Source: Xanthobacteraceae bacterium (GTDB lineage Bacteria > Pseudomonadota > Alphaproteobacteria > Rhizobiales > Xanthobacteraceae). From it: a stretch of DNA of 64,000 nt. The translations under genes and the position numbers were made by a program. The notes under the pieces are model-generated. The model ran no database searches and was not told the DNA's origin. It saw nothing but the letters and a program-made list of their open reading frames with translations. This document shows positions 29,823-39,500 of the stretch, piece after piece. Every line of letters starts with the position of its first letter. The first letter of the stretch is position 1. Location of the stretch: contig JASHQS010000115.1 of the NCBI GenBank assembly GCA_030038995.1, positions 1-64,000 of the forward strand, in the 5' to 3' direction.

Positions 29823-30506
29823 ATGGGCGCAGCATTCGACGAAAGCACGATCGCCAAGGCCTATGCGCGCTGGGCGCCGGTCTACGATCTGGTATTCGGC
29901 GCGGTGTTCGAGCGCGGGCGGAAGGCCGCGGTCACGGCGGCCGAACGCATCGGCGGCCGCATCCTGGAAGTCGGCGTCGGCACCGGCCTGTCGCTGCCGG
30001 ATTACGCCTGGACGAACCGCGTCATCGGCATCGACCTTTCGGCTCCCATGCTGCGCAAGGCCAAGGCGCGCGTGCGCGAGCACCGGCTCACCAACGTCGA
30101 CGGCCTCGCCGTCATGGATGCGCGCCGGCTTGGCTTTGCGGATGCGGTGTTCGATGTGGTCGTCGCCCAGTACGTCATCACCGCGGTGCCCGAGCCCGAG
30201 GCGACGCTCGACGAATTCGCCCGCGTGCTCAAGCCCGGCGGCGAGATCATTTTGGTCAATCATCTGGGCGCGGAGACCGGCCCGCGCGCCGCGTTCGAGC
30301 GCGCGTTCGCGCCATTGGCACGCCGGCTTGGCTGGCAGCCGGAATTCCGCTTTGACCGGCTCGCCCGCTGGGCGGCGCGTCACGGCGGCGTGCACCTTAT
30401 CGAGCGCCGCGCCATGCCGCCGCTCGGCCATTTCTCGCTGATCCGGTTTGCGCGGCTTGATGGATTCGCCGGGGAGCATTTGGCGCCGGCGCCGGCCCAC
30501 GCCTAA
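29823..30506 (+). CDS. pmtA: PmtA-type phosphatidylethanolamine N-methyltransferase (probable)
   Basis: A 227-residue class I methyltransferase resembling the Rhodobacter-type PmtA that converts phosphatidylethanolamine to phosphatidylcholine with SAM. Motif I is ILEVGVGTGLSLPDY, the acidic motif II end is VIGIDLSAPMLRKAKAR, and post-motif sequence AYARWAPVYDLVFGAVFERGRKAA is typical of this group. The C-terminal half is shorter on membrane-binding features, so ubiquinone-type or other small-molecule substrates remain possible. It lies 60 nt after mnmA. Confidence 0.75.
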   Translation: MGAAFDESTIAKAYARWAPVYDLVFGAVFERGRKAAVTAAERIGGRILEVGVGTGLSLPDYAWTNRVIGIDLSAPMLRKAKARVREHRLTNVDGLAVMDARRLGFADAVFDVVVAQYVITAVPEPEATLDEFARVLKPGGEIILVNHLGAETGPRAAFERAFAPLARRLGWQPEFRFDRLARWAARHGGVHLIERRAMPPLGHFSLIRFARLDGFAGEHLAPAPAHA

Positions 30507-30606
30507 TCGGCTTCCAGACGGATTAGCCCCTTGGAAACGCCGGCGATCTGCCCTAAATCTGGCCGGACTGGCGGCGGCTTCTTGGCGCCGGTTCCAAAAA
30601 GACGGC

Positions 30607-30683
30607 GGCGGGGTAGCTCAGTTGGTCAGAGCAGCGGAATCATAATCCGGAGGTCGGCGGTTCAAATCCGCCCCCCGCTACCA
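30607..30683 (+). tRNA. tRNA-Met (elongator), anticodon CAT
   Basis: 77 nt with an encoded CCA end. The acceptor GGCGGGG pairs with CCCCGCT, the D arm is GCTCAGTTGGTCAGAGC, the anticodon loop is ATCATAA on a CGGA/TCCG stem, and the T arm is GGCGGTTCAAATCCGCC. A G at position 1 opposite T72 and the lack of the initiator's three G-C pairs mark it as elongator. The top of the anticodon stem shows a G-G mismatch. It marks the left border of the biosynthetic cluster. Confidence 0.92.
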
Positions 30684-30707
30684 GGCTCGGAACGGCCGCA
30701 ATGCTGG

Positions 30708-31484
30708 TCAAGCTTTGCGTAATACGTGATATCCAAGAGACCACGGCAGGAGCAAGGAGCCCGACGACGATCGGTCACGCGGCTGCAGCCACTTGTCGAC
30801 CAGGCCCTTCAATTGCTGGGTTTCGACCTCCAAATTCATCAGGTCGGCCAGAAACTGAAGCATGATGCTCTCGCTCTCGAAATACCAGTCGGTATTCTCG
30901 ACCGAAGACGACAAGTGCGCCATTCCGGCGCGCTGCGCAATGAGCGCCACCCAGTGTTGGTCAAGAAAGTCGAGATCGTGCCCGGTCGCGCAATATCGAC
31001 GAACAACGTGATCGAAGAATTGCTGGGTCGGCGTCCCTTCATTCACGTCGGCAATCACAACATGCGCGCCGGTCCGCAGGATCCGTTTGATCTCGCGCAT
31101 CACCAGTGTCTTATGGGTTACATGGTGAAACGTCGCGAGCGACACCACAAGATCTATGGTATTGGCTTCGATGTCGAGCTCATCGAAAGGCGCGATCATC
31201 GGCTGAATATCGGAGTGGCGCGGCATCTGGTCCGCCATGTGCGGCGAACTGTCGATACCAAACACGACGCCGTCGGTTGCCAGATAGTCGAGCAGCGCGA
31301 CCGTGGCGTAGCCGTGACCGGAACCGAGATCCACGATCCTCCGACAGTGCCGCACGCCGAGCCCGTCCAGAACTTCCCTCAGCTTGTCGAGCTCCGCCGT
31401 TCGTGCGTTCGGCGCCCGTGTCATGGCCAATCGGTAGTGGTCGGCGCGCGTTCGGGAAAATCCCGTCGACATAACATCGGCCAT
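30708..31484 (-). CDS. Class I SAM methyltransferase of the cluster
   Basis: A 258-residue UbiE/COQ5-like methyltransferase: motif I RIVDLGSGHGYATVALL, acidic VVFGIDSSPHMADQM, and post-I DLVVSLATFHHVTH, then LRTGAHVVIADVNEG. The start is set at 31484 (MADVMSTGF), with GAGG six nt upstream and a 10-nt gap after the radical SAM gene; longer frames overlap that gene. It may methylate an O, N or C of the cluster product, or serve the radical SAM step. Opposite in direction to the NRPS. Confidence 0.8.
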   Translation of the reverse strand: MADVMSTGFSRTRADHYRLAMTRAPNARTAELDKLREVLDGLGVRHCRRIVDLGSGHGYATVALLDYLATDGVVFGIDSSPHMADQMPRHSDIQPMIAPFDELDIEANTIDLVVSLATFHHVTHKTLVMREIKRILRTGAHVVIADVNEGTPTQQFFDHVVRRYCATGHDLDFLDQHWVALIAQRAGMAHLSSSVENTDWYFESESIMLQFLADLMNLEVETQQLKGLVDKWLQPRDRSSSGSLLLPWSLGYHVLRKA

Positions 31485-31494
31485 CGCGACCTCG

Positions 31495-32808
31495 CTACTC
31501 GCTGACATCGACGGAGGCGCTATTTCCATAGACGGCGACGCCGCGCACTCCCATCGGCCCGTATCCGATGAATGGCGGAAGGTTGTACTTGCGCCAGCTT
31601 TCATACCAGGCGACGTCGGCCAGAATCAGAAAATCAAGGGGGACCGGAGGATGGCCGTCGAGCCGCGAACCCGGCTCGATGCACCACGTGTCGAGGTGCG
31701 GCACCACCCCGTGTGACATGAGAGTCTCGAATCCTTCTCGCGCCGACCTCAACGCCTCCGCCACGGTGGGGAAGCCCCATGGCTGCACCATTTCGACGCC
31801 CGATACCATGTTGGGGCTGACGTTGCCCTCGCCCATGACATCGACCGCGGCGTAAAGGTTGTGCAGCCATGCCTCATAGCCGACGTACTTCGCTTTTCCC
31901 GGCGCAATGATCTCGAACAATCGCTTATCCCAGACCTCCAGATTGGCGTTGTGGCTGCTGATGCCTGCGGCCCGCAGCGCCTTGACGCGCTCGATCGGCT
32001 GCGACTCGGTGATCATCACGATCGGCAATCGCCCGCCGATGCGCGACCGAATCGCCTCGACATAGGGAATGTTGAAATCGGCGGCGTTGTCGGCCCCTCC
32101 GCGCACCTTTCGCACAATGGAGCCGCTGGTCATGATGATGGTGATAACGCGAAAGTCGGGTGACTGTTCTCGCGTCATTGCCTCGATGACTTCAGCCACC
32201 TTGGCGATATCCTTCACCGCGTCCGCCGCCACGTGATCGCCGGTTTGCCTTCGCAGCTCGCGGACGTGATGGTTGATGTCGCAGAATTTGCACTCCTCTT
32301 TATCTCCCCAGTAATGACACACGCGGAAGGTCGTTATGAATGCAAAATGATCGTACAGGAGCGGGATGACCTGCTCATAGCGGGTGCCGTCCGCGAGCGT
32401 CGCCCCGTAATACGGCGGCTTTTGCGGCAGCACGACCTCGGTCAAAGGCACTGCATTCTCGCACAGCATCGGCTTTCCGCCGATGATGTCGACCAGATAT
32501 GGAGACCGTGTTGAGAGCACGACGCGGACGGACGTGCGTTCCAGCGCCATTGGCCCACCGACCAGCTTGATGTCTTCCGGCGCCTGCGAACTCAGGGCAG
32601 GTCCAAGTTGGTCATGCGGCGAGATGTTGTATGAGAACAGAAAATAGGCTTGGCTGCGACAGCCGCGCGCAAATTCCAATGCGTCGCGGCTAAAGCTCAT
32701 GCCAAGGCGAAGAACGTCTTCCTTGAGAATGACCTCGGGCGCGATGTGCCGATATTTTTTGGCGTATGAAACAACCGTAGGGTCGGGCAATTGGTTTATC
32801 GCAAACAT
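31495..32808 (-). CDS. Unusual radical SAM protein (CX8CX2C)
   Basis: A 437-residue protein. The middle part has FRVCHYWGDKEECKFCDINH: cysteines at 164, 173 and 176, that is CX8CX2C instead of CX3CX2C. It is followed by radical-SAM barrel features: TIIMTSGSI where GGEP-like residues would sit, IVMITESQPIERVKALRAAG, ISSHNANLEVWDKRLFEIIAPGKAKYVGYEAWL (as in BioB-like enzymes) and GVEMVQPWGFPT. The first 150 residues match no domain that I know. It probably cleaves SAM to start radical chemistry on the cluster product or a building block. It is followed by a methyltransferase in the same operon. Confidence 0.75.
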   Translation of the reverse strand: MFAINQLPDPTVVSYAKKYRHIAPEVILKEDVLRLGMSFSRDALEFARGCRSQAYFLFSYNISPHDQLGPALSSQAPEDIKLVGGPMALERTSVRVVLSTRSPYLVDIIGGKPMLCENAVPLTEVVLPQKPPYYGATLADGTRYEQVIPLLYDHFAFITTFRVCHYWGDKEECKFCDINHHVRELRRQTGDHVAADAVKDIAKVAEVIEAMTREQSPDFRVITIIMTSGSIVRKVRGGADNAADFNIPYVEAIRSRIGGRLPIVMITESQPIERVKALRAAGISSHNANLEVWDKRLFEIIAPGKAKYVGYEAWLHNLYAAVDVMGEGNVSPNMVSGVEMVQPWGFPTVAEALRSAREGFETLMSHGVVPHLDTWCIEPGSRLDGHPPVPLDFLILADVAWYESWRKYNLPPFIGYGPMGVRGVAVYGNSASVDVSE

Positions 32809-33514
32809 TCCGACACCATTGGCGCCCGTCAGTGGTCGACCCCGCCTCGCTTGTCGCCGCTAGCGCCAATTCCCGAGCGTCGATCCGGCAACGCGCTGTC
32901 GCATCGAAGGTTGTCTCATCAGCCTCTTCTCAATCAACGGAGGAATCCCGCGTTAACGCCTATTGATTGTATCACCCCCGCCAACGTAAAGTAAATATGC
33001 TGCGCCGATCAACCCCCGGCTCGATCGTTTTCGGCGGCAATGTTTCGCCGGTTTTCGGATTTGACCGCATCAATGACCTGCGCGACCATTGAAGCGAGCG
33101 CTGTAAGGCGCCGCGAGGAAAGTAAGCACGACGCTTCCGTCGCGGAGAAATGGTTTTCAGTTCGGGCAAGGGTACAATGCTCCGATGCATACGAGTTGCT
33201 CGAGGCTCTGACGCAGCACCAGGGGTCTGATGCCGCCATCCGGAACGTGTCCGGTCGCTGATCGCGACTTTGCGACCGAGGACCATTTCCACTTTCGCGC
33301 CGCGGCCGAAAGCGGGTACGGTTTCCCATTAGATGCCGGAGACCAGGGCGGCTCGCACCGAGTTTGGTCGAGAGCAAATCCGAAGATTGCCGGCTCTGCG
33401 GTATCGATGCGAAACACGCTGGGAGCTCGGGAAACGCGGCCGGCCACTCGGAATCATATCGTGTGACGATCAACTTCTTTCGTACCAGCACGCAATGGCG
33501 GGCAAAAGAACTGG
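32809..33514. other. Divergent spacer before the NRPS, no gene recognised
   Basis: 706 bp between the radical SAM gene and the NRPS. Several open frames exist on both strands but none shows domain-like sequence or a good start. By eye it is less GC-rich than the flanks. It must hold both promoters. No clear -35/-10, operator palindrome or riboswitch could be picked out. Confidence 0.5.
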
Positions 33515-36500
33515 ATGCACGTGATCAACACCTTTGTCGAGACAATGAGATGCCACGCCGCGACGCGACCGAACGGCGTGGCCTACACGTTTCTCGACGA
33601 AGCGGGCGCGGTAGCCGCAGAACTCAGTTACGCGCAGCTCGATACGGCGGCTCGCGCGCTGGCGGCGCGGTTGCAACGGGCGGGCGCCGCCATCGGCGAC
33701 CGCGTGCTCATCTTGCAACCGACCGGCCCCGATTTCGTTTGTGCCTTCTTCGGCGTCCTCTATGCCGGCGCCGCAGCGATGCCGCTGGCGTTCCCCCGCG
33801 CCGCTAGTGCGATCGCTCGTCTCGACGTCATGCTGCGCAACGGGCAGCCGCGGTTCGGGCTCGTCCACGCGCAGTTCCGACACAGACTGAGCTCGACGGC
33901 TACGCTCGCGCCCGCGCTCGCCGCCGTCGATTTGTTGGACGGACAAGACGCGGAATTCTCGCCCGGCGATTGGTCGCCGCCGCTCCTGCATCAAGAATCG
34001 CTGGCTCTCATTCAGTACACGTCCGGCTCAACCACCAGCCCACGCGGTGTGATGGTGAGCCACGGCAACCTGCTCCATAACGAGCAGATGATGAGCACCG
34101 CGTTCCGGACTTCGGCGGACTCCGTGATGGTGAGCTGGCTTCCGCTGTTCCACGACATGGGCTTGATCGGCAACATGCTGCATTCGGCGTGGCTGGGCAG
34201 CCGTTGCGTCCTGTTCGCCCCGACGACGTTCCTGCGCGACCCGTTCCGCTGGCTCGAGGCCGTGAGTCGATTCGCTGCCGATTTTAGCGGCGGGCCGAAC
34301 TTCGCCTACGACTTTTGCACGCAGGCGATCACCCAGGAGCATGAACGCGAGCTGGATTTGACGCGATGGCGCATAGCTTTCAATGGCTCCGAGCCGGTTC
34401 GCGCCGAAACGCTGACTCGCTTCGCACGACGATTCGCGGCCGTCGGCTTCTCGCCGCGCGCGCTTTATCCATGTTATGGCTTGGCCGAAGCGACTTTATT
34501 CGTGAGCGGTGGCGCGGCTGACGAAGAACCGCGTCGTCTCTGCGTAAGCGTTGAAGATCTCGCCCTCAATCGCGCGCGCCAGGTTCGCGACGACGTTCCG
34601 GGAAGAACGCTAGTGAGTTGCGGACGAAGCTGGGATGATCAGAAGATCGAGATTGTCGATGTCGCGACCGGGCGCCGCGCCGGCGAGGGCGCGGTCGGAG
34701 AGATATGGATCGCCGGACCCAGTGTAGCGTCAGGTTATTTCGTGCAGACGGGCGCTACTGCGGCGACCTTCGGCGCTCGCTTGGACGGTGTCGGACCGTT
34801 CCTGCGCACCGGCGATCTCGGCTTTTTGCACGGCGGCGAGCTTTTCATCACCGGTCGTCTGAAGGATCTCATCGTAATTCGCGGCCGCAATCACCACCCG
34901 CAGGACATTGAACAAACAGTCGAAAAAGCCAGTCGCGCGGCAAGAGCAGGCTCGGTGGCGTGCTTCTCGATCGATCGCGACGGCGAGGAACGACTCGTCG
35001 TGGTTCAAGAGCTGGCTGCGAGCAACGACGATTGGCAGGCGCTTGCGACGACCGTCCGTAACGCGATATTCGCCGAGCACGAAGTTCATGCATTCTGGAT
35101 TGTGTTGGTCAAGAAGGGTTCGATCCCGAAGACCTCGAGCGGAAAACTGCAACGCGGAGAATGTCGCGCCAAGTTGCTTGCCGGTGAACTGTCGATCGTT
35201 TTTGCGAGCCGAATGCCGCAACCAGGTGCCGGCCACGCGGCTCCTGGGGAGGATCTGCCGGTCGTGCAGCGGATCCGGCGCATAGCAGCGCAAACGCTGA
35301 AAATGGCGCCGAATGACGTTCCCGTCGGCAGCCCGCTGGTCGAACTGGGACTCGATTCGTTGTCGGCGGCGATTCTACGCATTCGGCTGCAACAAGAAAT
35401 GCAGCTCTGCGGAATTGGCTTCGACCAATTGCTGTCGAGTGCCAGCGTGCTCAGCCTGGCCGCGGCAGCCGCCGACCATTCCGGCCCGTTGCCGGATACC
35501 GCGCTCCGGCGCGACGCGGAACGGGACGGCGGCGCGCGGGGAGCATCCGCCGTCCAGCAGCGTTTGTGGTTTCTCGAGCAGCTTGCTCCGGGAGGTTATC
35601 ACATTCCATTCGCCATCGAGATCGATGGACCGCTTGATGCCGGCCGCTTGCGTCATGCGATTGATCGGCTCTTGAGCCGTCACGAAGCGCTGCGGACGTC
35701 GTTTCACGATAATGGCGGGAAATTGGAGCTGCGGCTGGCGGACAAGGTGTCGCTCGAAGTTCCCGAATACATCGACGCCAGTGTTCCATCGCGAATTGAG
35801 TGGGCGCGGCAAACAGGTTTGCACGAAGCGACGATCAAATTCGACGCGGCGTGCGCGCCGCTGATGCGAGCACGCCTGCTGACGGTTGACGCCAGGCGCC
35901 ATGTGCTGGTCCTCGTATTGCACCATCTCGTCGCAGACGGATGGTCAGTCGGCGTGATCTCGCGCGATCTGGCGCGGCTTTATCATCAAGCTCCGGGCGA
36001 CGTGTCTGATGTGTACCGGTCCGGGCCCCGAGGTTCCGGCCGCCGCGATGGCGAGCGCCGCGCCGCTGCGCGAGCGTACTGGCGTGAGAATTTGTCGGGC
36101 GTCGAGTGGTCGATAGACCTGCCGCGCCAACGGCCGCGCCATGGCATCCGGGAGCATCGGGCCATTCGGGTCACCCAATCAACAACAGCGGCGACAAAGC
36201 GAAAAATCCGGGAATTCGCACGGGCGGAGCGTGTCACGGCCTTCATGGTGACGCTCGCCGCCTTCACAACCCTGCTCCATTGCTATAGCGGACAAACCGA
36301 TCTCGCGATCGGAACGATTGCGGCTGATCGCGCAGACCCTGCCTCTCACGATCTGGTTGGCCCGCTGTTCAACACGATCGTGTTGCGTCTGGACTGTTCA
36401 GGAAATCCGACCTTTCGCGAGCTCGTTCGGCACGTGCGAACGGTCATCGCCAATTCGCTTGAACATGCCGATCTGCCATTCGACGAAATCATGCAGGAAC

Positions 36501-39500
36501 TGGCTCCCCGGCCGCAGGGGCCGGCGCCGTTTCAGGTCATGGCTGTCTACCAAAACTTCGACGCCGAGCCGGTTGAATTCGGCCTGTTGAAATGGCGGCC
36601 CGTCGACCTTGACCTGCCTCTTGTGCCATTCGACTTGACCTTTTCGGTGCGGAACCAGGGCGACGACTTGTCGTTAGCGCTGGATGCCGATGCGGATCAG
36701 TTTGATGAGGCTGCGGCGCGTGGCGTCCTCGTTCACATCAAGCGCGTTATCGACGCCGCCTTGAACGCGCCGGAGACGCCCATCGCCAGGCTGTCACCGT
36801 GGATTGAACAGGCGGCGGCGCTGCGCCACGGCATCGGCGCGGTCGAGACCGCGCCGGTTGCGCTGGTGCACGAAATGTTCAGCCGGACGGCGCGGCGGGC
36901 GCCCCAAGCCCCAGCGGTCACAGGCGCGGTCACGCTGACCTATTCGGAGCTCGATAACGCGTCGAACGGCATCGCCCAGCTCATACGCTCGCGCGGTGTG
37001 CCACACGATGGGCGCGTCGGCGTTCATATCGACGACGCTGCGCTGCGCTGCGCCGCCTTGATTGGAATACTCAAGGCTGGCGCAGCCTATCTGCCGCTCG
37101 AAACCGGCCTCCCAGATGCGCGCCTGCGGCGGATCATCAGTGACGCGCGGCCGGCCGTAGTGCTGATCGACGCAAACAGCGATCGTGAAATCTGCCAACA
37201 AACGCTTCTGCTTCCGGAAGTTCGTGTACTGGACGAGGCCAGCTCCGAAGAGCCGAAATCCGATACGCGGCCCGAGCATCTCGCCTATGTCGTGTACACC
37301 TCGGGTTCCACCGGAGATCCGGTCGGGGTGGCGGTCCCGCATGGCGCAATCGCGCAGCATTGCCGCGCCATCGCGGCGGAATATGCGCTCAGTCCGGCCG
37401 ATCGCGTACTGCAGTTTGCATCGATCAGTTTCGACGTATCGGCTGAGGAGATGTTCCCGACCTGGAGCAGCGGCGGCGCAGTCGTGACGATCGATGATCG
37501 CACGCCGAGCGGATTGCAACGGGTTGCAATGCGTCATGCCGTGACGGTGCTCAATCTGCCATCGCGGTATTGGGAGCTGTGGGCCTCCGAAATCGACGAT
37601 GTTCCCGCCGCACTGCGCTTGCTCGTGGTTGGCAGCGAGTCGGTTTCGGCGAGGGCGCTGGCTGACTTTCGCGCCCGTTTCCCTCACATCGAGTGTCGCC
37701 ACGCCTACGGCGTATCCGAGGCCGCTGTGACCAGCACCGTGCATCGTGCAGGCGCCGTGCCGGTTTCGGAACACGTGCCGATCGGCCAAGCCATAGCCGG
37801 CACGAGACTGTTCGTGCTCGATCGGTGCATGCAGCCGGTGGGCGCCGGCGGACAGGGTGAACTTTACCTCGCCGGAGCGGGTTTGGGCCGATGTTATCTG
37901 AACCGACCGGCAAAGACGGCGGAGCAGTTCGTGCCGAATCCGTTTGCGGCCGGCAAACGTCTCTTTCGAACCGGAGACATCGTGCGATGTCGCTGGGACG
38001 GCGAGTTCGAATTGCTCGGACGTCGCGACGGGCAATTGAAGATATCCGGGCACCGAATCGAGCCAGGTGAGGTGGAGGAGCAACTGCGTCGGGCAGGCGC
38101 TCGGGAAGCGATCGTGGCGACGGACGGTGCTCGATTGATAGCCTATGTCGAGCGCGGCGGTCGCGCGCTTGTCCAGATTCGTCAGAGACTGGCCGAGGAA
38201 ATTCCCCGATACATGGTGCCGACGGAATGGATCGAAACAACCGAGTGGCCGCGGCTGGCGAGCGGAAAAGTCGACCGCCGCATGCTGGCCAAGCCGACGA
38301 TGCCGCGGCAACGAGGCAGCGAACCGATTGGCGTCGTCGAGCAAACCATTGCCGGAATTTACGGCGAGATCCTGAAGCTCGATGGTGTGACGAGGGAGAC
38401 GGATTTTTTCAGCGCCGGCGGCCATTCGCTTCTCGCTATGCAAACCTTGGAACGCATCAGGCGTCAGCTTCACGTCGAACTCCCGGTGCGCGCGATCTTC
38501 GAGGCACCGACTGTCTGGGAGTTGGCCGAGCAGATTCCGCGCGCGCAACAAGCGGAGAAAAAAATGTCAACGAACACGATGACGCGATCGGCAATGAAGG
38601 CGTACCCGTTGACGGCAGCTCAGCGGCGCCTTTGGTTTCTCGACACTCTCGCCGGGGCGACCGCGCAATACAACATGCCGATGGCGATCGCCATTCGTGG
38701 CCCTCTCGACGAGGAGCAATTCGCCCGTGCGTTCGATCAACTGATCGACCGTCATGAGGTGTTGCGAAGCGTGGTCGCCGACGATCAAGCTCGACCGGGG
38801 CCGCGGGCTCGGCTTGCGATCGAGCCGGCCGCTGACTGGCCACATGCCCAACGCCGCGCACAGGCGCTTGCCCGCGCGCCGTTCGATATCGCGCGCGGGC
38901 CGCTGATCCGGGCGACGCTGTTGCGCGTCGGGGCTACCGAGCGCCTGGCGGTTATCGTCGTACATCACCTCGTGAGCGACGGCAGATCGCTGCAGGTCAT
39001 GCTGAGCGAGTTGGGCGCCTATTACCGGAGGCAGGGGCCGACGGGCCCACCGCTTTGGCAGTACGGCGACTATGCGGTTCATGATCGTGGTCGCGACCAC
39101 CAGGCCGGCCTGCACTATTGGAAAGCTCAGCTTGAGAACAGTGAGCCGGTTTGGCTGCCTTATGACGGTTCCGCAAATAGCGGCGCAGCGGGCCGCCTGA
39201 GGGCACGTTTGCCGGTGACGACGGGCGAGCTGGAAGCCCTGGGTCGGCGCGCGGGCGTTACGGTTCACATGATCCTGCTCGCTGCGGTTGAGGTGCTGTT
39301 ACATCGCTACAGTGGCGACGAAGACATACGCACCGCTGTGCCCGTGGCAAACCGGCCACGAGAAGAGCTGCATGACATCGTAGGCTGTCTCGTCAACACG
39401 CTCGTCATCCGCACCGCAGTGCGGGCTGACGAGCGCTTCATCGACTATTTGCAGCATGTGAAGAAGGCGGCGCTGGACGCGTACGACTTCCAGGATACGC

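Noticed and set aside
33009..33491. Protein-coding gene on the minus strand before the NRPS
   Set aside because: The frame is Arg/Ser-rich, has no recognisable domain and no ribosome-binding site.
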